A stretch of DNA of 64,000 nt from Flavobacteriaceae bacterium (GTDB taxonomy: Bacteria; Bacteroidota; Bacteroidia; Flavobacteriales; Flavobacteriaceae). Each line of letters starts with the position of its first letter. Positions within the stretch are counted from its first letter, which is position 1. Positions 1 to 9,296 of this stretch are shown piece by piece. The DNA lies in contig CANCPC010000002.1 of the NCBI GenBank assembly GCA_947379965.1, positions 31,091 to 95,090 of the forward strand, in the 5' to 3' direction. The position numbers and the translations under genes are program-made. Under the pieces are notes generated by a model. That model saw nothing but the letters and a program-made list of their open reading frames with translations. It made no database searches and was not told the origin of the DNA.

Positions 1-2373
1 AGGTTTATAGGAGCATTAGTAACCATTATTTGTATTGTGGGCATTGTCCCATATATAGCATTACAATTAAAATCGATTTCCGATACTTTCCACATCGTTA
101 CAAAAACAAAATCCAGTTTAAATGTATTTACAGACACCACAACTTATGTATGTATAGCACTAGCATTATTTGCATCTTACTATGGGACAAGATATGTTGA
201 TGCATCGGAAAAAAGACGCGGTATAGTAACCGCAGTTGCAATAGAATCAATACTGAAATTAGTTTTCTTTCTCATTATAGGAGTTTATGTGACTTACTTT
301 GTTTATGATGGCTTTGACGATATTTATACAAAGGCTTCTGTTCTTGAAGGTTTTGCCAAAAAAAATACAGTTGGCAGCATTACAAATGGAATTAATTGGT
401 ATTTTCTTTGCATTCTTTCTATGTTTTCTATATTTCTTTTGCCCCGACAATTTCACACAGCAATTATAGAAAACAACAATGAGTCACATATTAAAACAGC
501 TACTTGGTTATTTCCTTTGTATTTATTTTTATTCAATCTATTTGTGTTCCCAATTGCATGGGGAGGAAACATCCTTTTTCAAGGAAAAGGCCTTAACTCC
601 GACACATATTCCTTGCTAATTCCACAGTTTTTCAACAACCATTTTTTGACTATTTTAGTTTTTCTAGGTGGGTTTTCCGCTGCCATATCCATGATTGTAG
701 TTTCGTCTATTGCGTTGTCCATAATGCTTAGCAATAATCTATTAATTCCTTATGGATTTATTGGCTCACTTAAAAATGATTCTCAAGAAAAAAACAGTAA
801 ACGAATCTTAATTAGCAGAAAAATTGGAATATTTTCTCTGATTATAATTGCCTATATTATTTATAGGATTTTCATCCTAGATTATTCCTTAGTCTCTATC
901 GGATTAGTATCATTTGTAGTTATTGCACAGTTAGCTCCTTCTTTTTTTGGAGCGCTATATTGGAGAAGAGGATCTCAAAATGGAGCCTTAATAGGAATTA
1001 TATTGGGATTTTTAATTTCGATCTATACGTTGTTAATCCCATATTCTATTGGAATTACAAAATCATCTAATCTATTTATTCAGGAAGGACCCTTCGGAAT
1101 AGGTTTACTAAAACCTTTTCAGCTTTTCGGGTTAAATTATTTACAACCCATTCCGCACGCCTTTTTTTGGAGTATGTTTTTTAATACGATCGGCTATTTA
1201 GTCGTTTCTGTAAGTTTCAAAGGAAATTATAGAGAACGCAATTATGCCGAAATGTTTGTTGATATAGACAAATACATCTCGAATCATGAAGATGCTTTTG
1301 TATGGAAAGGAACAGCTTACATCTCTGATATTCAAAAAGTGTTACGGCGTTTTCTGGGCGAAGAAAGAACAAAAAGAGCCTTATCTATCTTTAATTTAAA
1401 ATACAATGTTAATAAAGACGCAACTTTGGCCGATGCTCGGTTTATAAAATTTGCCGAAGATCTATTGACCGGTCATATTGGCACGGCTTCCGCCAAAATT
1501 TTAATATCTAGCGTAATCAAAGAAGATAAAATTTCATTGTCAGAGGTATTACGAATATTAGAAGAATCTAAAGAAAATATTATTATAAATAAAGAATTAA
1601 AAGAGACTTCAACCGAATTAAAAAAAATCTCAGAGCAGCTAAAAAATGCAAATCAAGAACTGATTAACAAAGATCATCAAAAAGATGAATTTCTTGACAC
1701 CGTTACGCATGAATTAAGAACTCCATTAACCGCTATTAGAGCCGCAAGCGAAATTCTTCATGATGATCATGATATTCCAGAGGAATTACGACAACAATTT
1801 CTAAAAAATATTATCTCGGAATCAGACCGATTGAATCGATTAATTGATACCATTTTGGATTTAGAAAAATTTGAAACAGGAAATCAAAAAATTTATGTTT
1901 CTAGAAATAACATTTCAAAAAGTATAAATAACACTTTAGAATCCTTAAATCAATTGATAAAAAACAAAGAAATAACTATTAATTTTATAGATCGATCAAA
2001 GGAAGTTAGAGCTTTTTATGATGAAGAACGTATTATTCAAGTGCTGCATAATTTAATTTCTAATGCCATTAAATTTTGCTCAGAAACCGATGGGATAATA
2101 ACTATTACAATTGCAGAAAAAGGTGGATTTGTAGAAGTGAAAATACATAATAACGGCAAAAAAATAGTGAAGCAAGACTTTGAAGCCATTTTTGAAAAAT
2201 TTTATCAATCTAGAAACCAAAATTTAAAAAAACCTATCGGAAGCGGACTGGGATTAGCCATTTGCAAGCAAATTATAGAACACCATAAAGGAAAAATATG
2301 GGTGGAAAATTCTAGTGAAAACGGTGCTACTTTTGTCTTTAATTTACCCAATTACATTACCCCAAAAAAATAA
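1..2373 (+). CDS. SLC5-type transporter / STAC / histidine kinase fusion (5' partial)
   Basis: The reading frame is open from base 1, so the true start lies left of the window; the first in-frame start-like codon (GTG at 37) falls inside a membrane segment. The N-terminal half has many hydrophobic helices of the sodium:solute symporter (SLC5/PutP) type. It is followed by a STAC-like stretch (FAEDLLTGHIGTASAKIL, near residue 472 counted from base 37), a coiled linker, and a HisKA/HATPase kinase. The H-box THELRTPL puts the phospho-accepting His at about residue 558; the N-box (NLISNAIKF) and G2 box (GSGLGLAI) are present. This architecture is that of CbrA/CrbS sensors; CrbS kinases control acetyl-CoA synthetase in proteobacteria. 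Three bases separate it from the response regulator gene, and acs follows, so an acetate-related signal is a reasonable inference. There is no receiver domain on the kinase itself. Confidence 0.9.
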   Translation, partial: RFIGALVTIICIVGIVPYIALQLKSISDTFHIVTKTKSSLNVFTDTTTYVCIALALFASYYGTRYVDASEKRRGIVTAVAIESILKLVFFLIIGVYVTYFVYDGFDDIYTKASVLEGFAKKNTVGSITNGINWYFLCILSMFSIFLLPRQFHTAIIENNNESHIKTATWLFPLYLFLFNLFVFPIAWGGNILFQGKGLNSDTYSLLIPQFFNNHFLTILVFLGGFSAAISMIVVSSIALSIMLSNNLLIPYGFIGSLKNDSQEKNSKRILISRKIGIFSLIIIAYIIYRIFILDYSLVSIGLVSFVVIAQLAPSFFGALYWRRGSQNGALIGIILGFLISIYTLLIPYSIGITKSSNLFIQEGPFGIGLLKPFQLFGLNYLQPIPHAFFWSMFFNTIGYLVVSVSFKGNYRERNYAEMFVDIDKYISNHEDAFVWKGTAYISDIQKVLRRFLGEERTKRALSIFNLKYNVNKDATLADARFIKFAEDLLTGHIGTASAKILISSVIKEDKISLSEVLRILEESKENIIINKELKETSTELKKISEQLKNANQELINKDHQKDEFLDTVTHELRTPLTAIRAASEILHDDHDIPEELRQQFLKNIISESDRLNRLIDTILDLEKFETGNQKIYVSRNNISKSINNTLESLNQLIKNKEITINFIDRSKEVRAFYDEERIIQVLHNLISNAIKFCSETDGIITITIAEKGGFVEVKIHNNGKKIVKQDFEAIFEKFYQSRNQNLKKPIGSGLGLAICKQIIEHHKGKIWVENSSENGATFVFNLPNYITPKK

Positions 2374-2376
2374 AAA

Positions 2377-2736
2377 ATGAAGAAAATTTTAATAGTAGAC
2401 GATGAACCTAATATAGTAATGTCATTGGAATACACTTTCAAAAAGAATAATTTTGAAGTATTTATTGCCCGTGATGGACAAGAAGCGCTAGATTTACTAA
2501 AAAACAAGCTCCCAGACCTTATAATTCTTGATGTAATGATGCCATTAGTTGACGGATATGCTACCTTAGAGCAAATAAAAAAAGACGAAAGATTAAATCA
2601 TTGTAAAGTGATTTTCTTATCTGCTAAAAATAAAGAGAAAGACATTAAAAAAGGACTTCTTCTAGGTGCTCATCTATATGTTGTCAAGCCCTTCTCTATT
2701 AAGAAATTAGTAGATCAGGTACATGAATTGATTTAA
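2377..2736 (+). CDS. Receiver-only (CheY-like) response regulator
   Basis: A 119-residue protein that is a single receiver domain. The acidic pair is Asp8/Asp9, the phospho-acceptor is Asp52 in LDVMMP, the switch Ser is Ser82, and the conserved Lys is Lys104 in VVKPF. It starts three bases after the kinase stop, so the two are surely co-transcribed partners. There is no DNA-binding or enzymatic output domain, unlike the LuxR-type CrbR partner of CrbS in proteobacteria. It must act through protein contact, relay phosphate onward, or serve as a phosphate sink; the sequence does not say which. Confidence 0.93.
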   Translation: MKKILIVDDEPNIVMSLEYTFKKNNFEVFIARDGQEALDLLKNKLPDLIILDVMMPLVDGYATLEQIKKDERLNHCKVIFLSAKNKEKDIKKGLLLGAHLYVVKPFSIKKLVDQVHELI

Positions 2737-2824
2737 ATATTCAAATTGAACAACTGATATTTAAAAAAACCAAAATGTAACATAAACAAATTTACATTGA
2801 GATGAATTAAAAACCTTATTATTT

Positions 2825-3223
2825 TTCTGGTGATGGAGGTTATAAAGAGGAAGATGATTACTTTTACATCACGAAAAAGTTGATGGAGGGATAAATGTTG
2901 CGGCCATAGGCTTTCAAATGCCGAAATGGAGAAAATTGTTGCTTCACATCATTCGATTGCTGAATATGCTGTAATAGGAATTGACGATGATTTCAAAGAA
3001 AAAACTTCACTAGCATTGGTGGTAAACAGGTTCAGGTTAGAAAACGATATAAACATTTTCTGCTAGAACAAAAAAATGTTAAGTTAGTTTGATAGAAAAT
3101 TGGAGAGCGATTGCTCAAAACACGTTCTGGAAAATACTTCGAAAACTTATTTGAAGTATTGCTGATGGTAAAAATTATAAAATTCCATTAAGTATTGAAG
3201 ACGATGCAATTGTTAGAAAATAA
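2825..3223 (+). pseudogene. Remnant of PrpE-like acyl-CoA synthetase C-terminal domain
   Basis: This otherwise non-coding gap between the regulator and acs contains C-terminal acyl-CoA synthetase sequence scattered over several frames. Near 2829 it reads GDGGYKEEDDYFYIT, then a shift gives KVDGGINVAA. Near 2917 another frame gives NAEMEKIVASHHSIAEYAV followed by IGIDDDFKEKTSLALVV. Near 3119 it reads KTRSGK, and the last part reads SIADGKNYKIPLSIEDDA up to a TAA at 3221-3223. The KTRSGK lysine motif and the IADG..YK.P..I.DDA ending match propionate/acetate-CoA ligases of the PrpE type rather than the neighbouring acs. Stops, several frameshifts and an internal deletion before KTRSGK make it non-functional. 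Only the C-terminal domain remains; the adenylation domain is absent. Confidence 0.8.
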
Positions 3224-3262
3224 CGAAAGTTAAAAAAATAAGAATTAATAAATAGAATAGTT

Positions 3263-5170
3263 ATGAGTTATTATAAAATAGAAAATCTAGAACAATACTT
3301 CAAGCATTATAATAAATCTGTTCGTGAGCCTAGAAAATTTTGGGGTAAAATAGCCTCTGAGAACTTTACTTGGTATCAAGAATGCGAAAAAGTAATTGAA
3401 TTTGATATGGCCGAAGCCAAAATTGAATGGTTCAAAGGTGCAAAAGTAAATATCGTAAAAAACTGTATTGATAGACATCTTGCTAAAAGAGGTGAAAAAA
3501 CAGCTATTATTTTTGAACCAAACGACCCAAAAGAGGAAGCACAGCACATCACCTATAACGAATTGTACTCGAGAGTTTCTAAAATGGCCAATGTACTAAG
3601 AGAACAAGGCATCAAAAAAGGGGATAGAGTTTGTATCTATTTACCTATGATTCCAGAATTAGCTGTTTCTGTTTTAGCATGTGCTCGAATTGGTGCAATA
3701 CACTCAGTGGTTTTTGCTGGATTTTCTTCTTCGGCAGTTGCTGCAAGAATAAATGATAGCGATTGCAAAATGGTTATTACTTCAGATGGTGGATTTCGAG
3801 GAAATAAATCAATCGATTTAAAAGGAATTATTGATGAAGCATTACTAAGTTGTCCTTGTGTAGAAAAGGTTTTGGTAGCTAAAAGAACGAACACCAATGT
3901 ATCAATGAAAGAAGGTCGTGACCAATGGTTACAGCCTTTGGTAGAGGACGCATCGGATAATAATGTTGCCGAAATAATGGATGCCGAAGATCCTCTGTTC
4001 ATTTTATACACTTCAGGGTCAACAGGCAAACCAAAAGGAATGGTGCATACTACGGCAGGTTACATGGTCTACTCTGCTTATACTTTTAAAAATGTTTTCA
4101 ATTATGAAGAAAATGATGTTTTCTGGTGTACGGCTGATATCGGTTGGATCACGGGACACTCTTATATTCTATATGGTCCGTTGTTGAATGGAGCAACAAC
4201 TGTTATTTTCGAAGGAGTACCTTCCTATCCTGATTTTAGTCGTTTTTGGGAAACCATCGAAAAACATAAAATAACCCAATTTTACACTGCGCCAACGGCT
4301 ATTCGTGCTTTAGCAAAAGAGAACTTATCTTACATTCAAAAATATACATTACAATCTTTAAAAGTTATTGGATCAGTTGGAGAACCTATCAACGAGGAAG
4401 CTTGGCACTGGTACAATGACCACGTAGGTGGAAAAAGGTGTCCATTAGTGGATACTTGGTGGCAAACAGAAACTGGCGGAATTATGATTTCGGCAATTCC
4501 ATTTGTAACGCCAACAAAACCAACATATGCTTCTTTACCATTACCTGGAATTCAACCTGTTTTGATGGATGAAAAACGAAATGAAATTGAAGGCAACCAA
4601 GTTACAGGAAGTCTTTGTATTAAATTCCCTTGGCCAGGTATTGCTCGAACTATTTGGGGCGATCATCAACGCTATAAAGAAACGTATTTTACTGCTTTCC
4701 CAGGAAAATATTTCACTGGTGATGGAGCTTTGCGTGACGAGGTAGGTTATTATAGAATCACTGGTCGTGTAGATGATGTGGTAATTGTTTCTGGGCATAA
4801 TCTTGGGACAGCACCTATTGAAGATGCGATCAATGAGCACCCAGCAGTTGCAGAAAGTGCTATTGTAGGATTCCCACATGACATCAAAGGAAATGCATTG
4901 TATGGATTTGTAATTTTGAAAGAGTCTGGAGAATATCGCGATAGAGAAAACTTGACAAAAGAGATTAACCAACATGTTTCGGATCACATTGGACCAATAG
5001 CAAAATTGGATAAAATTCAGTTTGTTTCTGGTTTACCAAAAACACGTTCAGGTAAAATTATGCGTAGAATTCTGCGTAAAATAGCCGAAGGTGACTTCTC
5101 TAATTTTGGAGATACCTCTACTTTATTAAATCCAGAAATTGTAGACGAAATTAAAAACGGCAAATTATAA
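3263..5170 (+). CDS. acs: Acetyl-CoA synthetase (AMP-forming)
   Basis: 635 residues, close to the usual length of about 650. It activates acetate to acetyl-AMP and then acetyl-CoA. Visible features are the ACS N-terminal domain (YFKHYNKSVREPRKFWG), the AMP-binding P-loop YTSGSTGKPKGMVH around residue 250, WWQTETGG in the core, TGDGALRDE, the hinge region GRVDDVVIVSGHN, and the catalytic lysine Lys598 in KTRSGKIMRR. That lysine is the one reversibly acetylated in homologues. The kinase/regulator pair upstream and a strong terminator just downstream suggest a self-contained acetate-assimilation unit. Confidence 0.97.
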   Translation: MSYYKIENLEQYFKHYNKSVREPRKFWGKIASENFTWYQECEKVIEFDMAEAKIEWFKGAKVNIVKNCIDRHLAKRGEKTAIIFEPNDPKEEAQHITYNELYSRVSKMANVLREQGIKKGDRVCIYLPMIPELAVSVLACARIGAIHSVVFAGFSSSAVAARINDSDCKMVITSDGGFRGNKSIDLKGIIDEALLSCPCVEKVLVAKRTNTNVSMKEGRDQWLQPLVEDASDNNVAEIMDAEDPLFILYTSGSTGKPKGMVHTTAGYMVYSAYTFKNVFNYEENDVFWCTADIGWITGHSYILYGPLLNGATTVIFEGVPSYPDFSRFWETIEKHKITQFYTAPTAIRALAKENLSYIQKYTLQSLKVIGSVGEPINEEAWHWYNDHVGGKRCPLVDTWWQTETGGIMISAIPFVTPTKPTYASLPLPGIQPVLMDEKRNEIEGNQVTGSLCIKFPWPGIARTIWGDHQRYKETYFTAFPGKYFTGDGALRDEVGYYRITGRVDDVVIVSGHNLGTAPIEDAINEHPAVAESAIVGFPHDIKGNALYGFVILKESGEYRDRENLTKEINQHVSDHIGPIAKLDKIQFVSGLPKTRSGKIMRRILRKIAEGDFSNFGDTSTLLNPEIVDEIKNGKL

Positions 5171-5179
5171 GCACCTATT

Positions 5180-5230
5180 GATTCAAATAAAAACGGCAGT
5201 GCTTTTAGCACTGCCGTTTTTATTTGAATC
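5180..5230. terminator. Bidirectional terminator between acs and the convergent GH13 gene
   Basis: A perfect inverted repeat with 24-bp arms (5180-5203 and 5207-5230) around a TTT loop. The inner GC-rich stem (ACGGCAGTGCT) is flanked by A-run and T-run sequences on both sides, so it can act for both converging genes. Confidence 0.9.
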
Positions 5231-5237
5231 AAGTTCT

Positions 5238-8099
5238 TTATTGTTTGATAAACTTCATAACTTTAACTTCATTATTTGCATTAATTGCTTCAACAAAATA
5301 CATTCCTGTTTTCAAATCACTCACGTCATATTGATATGTGGTGGATTGATTAGGATTAAAACTTTTTACCAATTGCCCCGTCAAAGAATACAATTGCACT
5401 TTTGATATTTCGGTATTAATAATAAAATAATTTGATGATGGGTTAGGATACAAATGAATTTCCTCCAGAAAGTCAAAATTCTTGGTAGCTAAAGTTGCCG
5501 TTTTATTACCATAAATTTTAAATCCGCCTGACACAACAGCTATTGGTGCATTCAAATCGGTTACATTAATACTGCTATTATCCATTAAGTTATACCAAGT
5601 ACCCGTATAAGGAAAACTTGGTACTATCGTTAAATCAGCAACCGAAAAATTAGCCAAAATGACTACATTTTTTAACTGATTTGTAGATAACGTATTGTCA
5701 TATACAAAAACTCTTTGTCTAACAACATTATTACCACCATCACCGCTTATAGAATAGGAACCATTAAAAACAGGATTATTTCTTTTCATGTCAATCATTT
5801 TTGACCAATTGTTGTAAATCTGCAATCTTTCAAAGGTGGTAAGCCAATTGTTTGTCCATTGCGGTTGAGGCTTAGTAGATAATTTACAATCGCCAGTTAT
5901 AACGTCAGTATCCGTATTTACAGTTCCATCAGTGCAGGTGAAAATGGAATTATTCATTCCTAAATCGGCAAAACCATAAATCATTTTTGGTCCTGGAACC
6001 AAAAGAGAAATGGCACCAATTGCTGACATTCTATTCAAAGAATTATTCAAGTTGTTGAAAGGTGTAGTTGCATTTTGATTCCCATAAGCCATTGCCGAAT
6101 ACATTAATCTTTCTTTATCGTGACTTTCTGGATAACCAATCAATCTTTTTGCAGTAAATCCATGAGCATCAGCGCCAATTCTGGTAATATCGGCTCCTGT
6201 GGAATACCCCTCTATTAATTGAGTGTAGGGATACGTCAATTCTCCCCACATCATCACCCCTTTACTTGGCGTTTCATTTAGTCTATAATTTGCCCATTGT
6301 TGCTCTTCTGTATCTAACCCAAGATGTTCAAAAATTACATAATGATAGGGATCTAGAGACCATGAATAATCAGCATATGCTTTTAAAACAGCAACTCTAT
6401 CTGCTTGATAGGCATCAGTACAAGCGCCATCTGCAGCACTACAATTTTGAGTAAAACCTTTAGTTAAATCCCAACGAAATCCATCAATCTTAAATTCTGT
6501 AATCCATTGATTAATAACTCTTTTTACATAGTAATTTGTATAAGTAGAGGAATGATTAAAATCATTTCCTACACTATATGCATGTTTTGCTACCGTATTA
6601 AAGTAAGGATTATCAGTTGCAGGTGCTCCATATCCTGAATTAGATGGATCAACTTGCCACATTCTCACCATCGGGTTTCTACCAAAAGCATGGTTTAAAG
6701 CTACGTCTAATATAACTGCAATACCGTTTTGGTGACATAAATCAACAAACTCTTGCATTTTTGCTTTAGTGCCATAAAATTTATCCAAAGCCATATGAAA
6801 GCATGGATTATAACCCCAACCCTCATTCCCTTCAAATTCCATAACAGGCATCAATTCGATAGCATTAATATTCAGTTTTTTAAAATAACCGATTCTATTA
6901 ATTAAAGATTGAAAAGTTCTATTAGAATCAAAATCACGAATTAAAACTTCATAAACCACTAAATTATCTTTACTTGGTTTTACGAAACTTGTGGTAGCAT
7001 TACTCCAATTATATGGAGTCTGTCCCGTTTGTAAAACCGTAACTTCAAATTCTTGCCCGGCAGGATAGACCGGCATATTAGGATAATTTGCAGCCGGGAT
7101 AGTTGAGTCATCATAAGGTGAAAGAACTAAGGTAGAATAGGGATCTGCGACTTTAATAACCGACTGTGAATTTGTTGTTGGTGTTTGATCAACAACCCAA
7201 TACTGAAAGGTATTGATTGATCCCGAAACTAAACCGGTTAGCTCTAACCAAAATTTACTTGAAATAGGGTCTTTTTTCATTAAATAACTTGTCCCTGGAA
7301 CATAGTTATTAAAACTCCCTGCAACATATACAAAATCTTTTCCAGGTGCGGTTAATACCAAAGTTGCCTTGGTTGCATCCCCTGCATTATAATTGATACC
7401 ATCCTCAAGACCAGAAGGCATAGTTGCAGAAACGGTTCCTCCATTTACAATTACCGAAAATTTCTTTGAAAAAGTAGTTGCTCCTTGTACAATTTGTAAT
7501 TCGTAATTTTTATTGATTGTAATATTAGAATCGGTATAACTGTATGTTGAACCAGATGCTGTATTTATACTCACTCCATTTGCCAAAAGGTTATAGGATG
7601 CATTTCCGTTAGTATTATTAGCGGTTATAGCTAAATTTTGGCCCGAGTTAATAATTGTATTACTATTTTCAGCTGGAGATAGTAAATTAGATTGAAAAGC
7701 ACCCACATTCAATGACAAATTGGTTGATTGTGCATTTCCAAGATCATTTCTAAAAACTAGATTAATTTTGGTAATTGATCCAACAGGATTTCCATAAAAA
7801 GCAAGAATAGATGGTGTTAAATCAAGTTTATATACTGTGCCTGAAACTAAAGTTAAATGAGGTTGATTTGTATTATTCCCCCAACTACCAATTACGTTTT
7901 GCCAAGCAGTTCCATTAAGTGTAACCCCAGTATGCACATAAATAACACCAGTATAAGTCGCTAATGGTGTCCCAGCTTTGTCAAAAAGAATTGTGGCCGA
8001 TGCCGTTGCATCAGGAGTTGTTCCACCTTGCCAGGAAACTTGCGAAAAAGAGTGTATTGATATAAAACATATCAATACAATTAAGAATATTTTTTTCAT
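5238..8099 (-). CDS. Secreted GH13 alpha-amylase with T9SS sorting domain
   Basis: I chose the ATG at 8099, which starts directly with a signal peptide (MKKIFLIVLICFISIHSFSQ); a longer frame upstream adds 13 residues before it. This gives 953 residues. N-terminal beta-sandwich/E-set-like modules come first, then a GH13 barrel with region I DVALNH, region II GFRWDLTKG (nucleophile about Asp544), region III VIFEHLG (acid/base Glu) and region IV PESHDKERL. The C-terminal about 75 residues (LYPNPSSNYFIIN to MKFIKQ) are a type A T9SS sorting domain, so the enzyme is exported to the surface or medium. It is last in the susC-susD-susE arm and probably starts cleavage of starch-like glucans outside the cell. 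Exact bond specificity cannot be read from the sequence. Confidence 0.93.
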   Translation of the reverse strand: MKKIFLIVLICFISIHSFSQVSWQGGTTPDATASATILFDKAGTPLATYTGVIYVHTGVTLNGTAWQNVIGSWGNNTNQPHLTLVSGTVYKLDLTPSILAFYGNPVGSITKINLVFRNDLGNAQSTNLSLNVGAFQSNLLSPAENSNTIINSGQNLAITANNTNGNASYNLLANGVSINTASGSTYSYTDSNITINKNYELQIVQGATTFSKKFSVIVNGGTVSATMPSGLEDGINYNAGDATKATLVLTAPGKDFVYVAGSFNNYVPGTSYLMKKDPISSKFWLELTGLVSGSINTFQYWVVDQTPTTNSQSVIKVADPYSTLVLSPYDDSTIPAANYPNMPVYPAGQEFEVTVLQTGQTPYNWSNATTSFVKPSKDNLVVYEVLIRDFDSNRTFQSLINRIGYFKKLNINAIELMPVMEFEGNEGWGYNPCFHMALDKFYGTKAKMQEFVDLCHQNGIAVILDVALNHAFGRNPMVRMWQVDPSNSGYGAPATDNPYFNTVAKHAYSVGNDFNHSSTYTNYYVKRVINQWITEFKIDGFRWDLTKGFTQNCSAADGACTDAYQADRVAVLKAYADYSWSLDPYHYVIFEHLGLDTEEQQWANYRLNETPSKGVMMWGELTYPYTQLIEGYSTGADITRIGADAHGFTAKRLIGYPESHDKERLMYSAMAYGNQNATTPFNNLNNSLNRMSAIGAISLLVPGPKMIYGFADLGMNNSIFTCTDGTVNTDTDVITGDCKLSTKPQPQWTNNWLTTFERLQIYNNWSKMIDMKRNNPVFNGSYSISGDGGNNVVRQRVFVYDNTLSTNQLKNVVILANFSVADLTIVPSFPYTGTWYNLMDNSSINVTDLNAPIAVVSGGFKIYGNKTATLATKNFDFLEEIHLYPNPSSNYFIINTEISKVQLYSLTGQLVKSFNPNQSTTYQYDVSDLKTGMYFVEAINANNEVKVMKFIKQ

Positions 8100-8145
8100 C
8101 TGTATAAGTTTATTAATTAAAAACCTTATCATTAACAAAAGGCAA

Positions 8146-8178
8146 CAAAGGGCTACCTATTTCTAGGAAGCCCTTTTG
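8146..8178 (-). terminator. Intercistronic hairpin between the susE-like gene and GH13
   Basis: AAAGGGCT and AGCCCTTT pair, extended inward by CCT/AGG across one mismatch, with a short AT loop. It sits in the gap below the susE-like stop. On the minus strand it is followed by TTGTTGCCTTTT, a poor U-run. It could be a partial terminator or an mRNA-stabilising stem that sets different levels for the amylase and the sus lipoproteins. Confidence 0.5.
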
Positions 8179-8201
8179 TTAGCTTTTGGAATATATTCCT
8201 A

Positions 8202-9272
8202 TTATTGTTTAACTAAACTATACGTATAGTTTCTTGGACTTGACAAATCTAAAGTAATCAAATAAGTTCCTGCAGCAACTGCGATATTATCACCACCGTA
8301 CTCCAAACTACCATTAGCTCCTGTATCACCAAAGTTAATATCCCAACCATTATTAGCTCTAAATTTAATACTCGCTTTTGTAAGTACTGCAGTTACAGTC
8401 CATACTTTAGTAGTTGGATTATAAGTCATTGGAGTTTCTGTACCCCATCCACCTTGAGTAGCATCGCCAATAATAGCCCAAGTTGTTTTAGTTAAGCTAT
8501 ACGTTTTAGTTGTAGTGTTTGCATTTACTTTATAGTATCCAGCATTCAATCCAATGTTTGATCCAGAAGCACTTAAAGCACCTGAGAAAGAACCATCATC
8601 ACCAAAATTTGTTCCATTCCAATCTGCTTGAGTTGAAAATTTAAAACCATTATTTGGAGCTGCTTGAGCAGACGCAACATTTATATATCCTTCAAAATCA
8701 GCATTCCCGTATCCTGTAGAAGCTAATTGAGGAGCCGAAGATTGAGACCAATTTGATCCGTAACCTGAATCAGCTTGATAGCTACCTGGTAACCATAAGT
8801 GTGGAGTAGCAGTTGTGTATGGGGTAATAGCAATTGGCACTGCTGCAGAATTCATTACTGCATAACCTGTTGCTGATGATTGAACTCTTACAATAAAATT
8901 TGCAGGAGCATAAGGAGTAGCTCCAAGTGCTAAACATGCAACATTTAATGCTTGTTGAGAAACTGAAGCTTGATTAGCATTGTTAGCACCTCCAATAACT
9001 TCAGCTTTACTGAAATCTCCACCTACTTTATCTATTTGCAAAGTATAAGTTACTACTACATTACCACCGTAGTTGGCAGAAGTCCAAACAAAACGTTCTG
9101 CTTGTTGTGTCATAGTTGCTGGCAATAACACATATGCACTACCACTATTGGGTGCTGAAAGAACTGGTTTATCTATTCCTTTTATTACTGGTCTATCTTG
9201 TACGTCACTAGTTGTACATGAGATTACTAAAATCCCCATTAGTGCAATTAAAAATCTTGTTATATTTTTCAT
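8202..9272 (-). CDS. SusE/SusF-family starch-binding outer-membrane lipoprotein
   Basis: 356 residues with a lipoprotein signal peptide (LIALMGILVISC, lipid-modified Cys19). An N-terminal SusE-type domain (KPVLSAPNSGSAYVL, then FVWTSANYGG) is followed by two similar glycan-binding modules, each with a W....GDDGSF or WDINFGDTG type motif and an LNAGYYKV or AVAAGTYLI strand. Family members sit on the cell surface and hold starch chains near SusCD. It lies 24 bases after susD, in the expected gene order. Compared with Bacteroides SusE and SusF, only one such gene is present. Confidence 0.9.
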   Translation of the reverse strand: MKNITRFLIALMGILVISCTTSDVQDRPVIKGIDKPVLSAPNSGSAYVLLPATMTQQAERFVWTSANYGGNVVVTYTLQIDKVGGDFSKAEVIGGANNANQASVSQQALNVACLALGATPYAPANFIVRVQSSATGYAVMNSAAVPIAITPYTTATPHLWLPGSYQADSGYGSNWSQSSAPQLASTGYGNADFEGYINVASAQAAPNNGFKFSTQADWNGTNFGDDGSFSGALSASGSNIGLNAGYYKVNANTTTKTYSLTKTTWAIIGDATQGGWGTETPMTYNPTTKVWTVTAVLTKASIKFRANNGWDINFGDTGANGSLEYGGDNIAVAAGTYLITLDLSSPRNYTYSLVKQ

Positions 9273-9296
9273 TTTTAAATAATTTTTTAATTAATA

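Noticed and set aside
3637..4029. Open frame of 130 codons on the minus strand inside acs
   Set aside because: It lies wholly within a strongly conserved enzyme gene and has no recognisable domain; it is a shadow of the acs codons.
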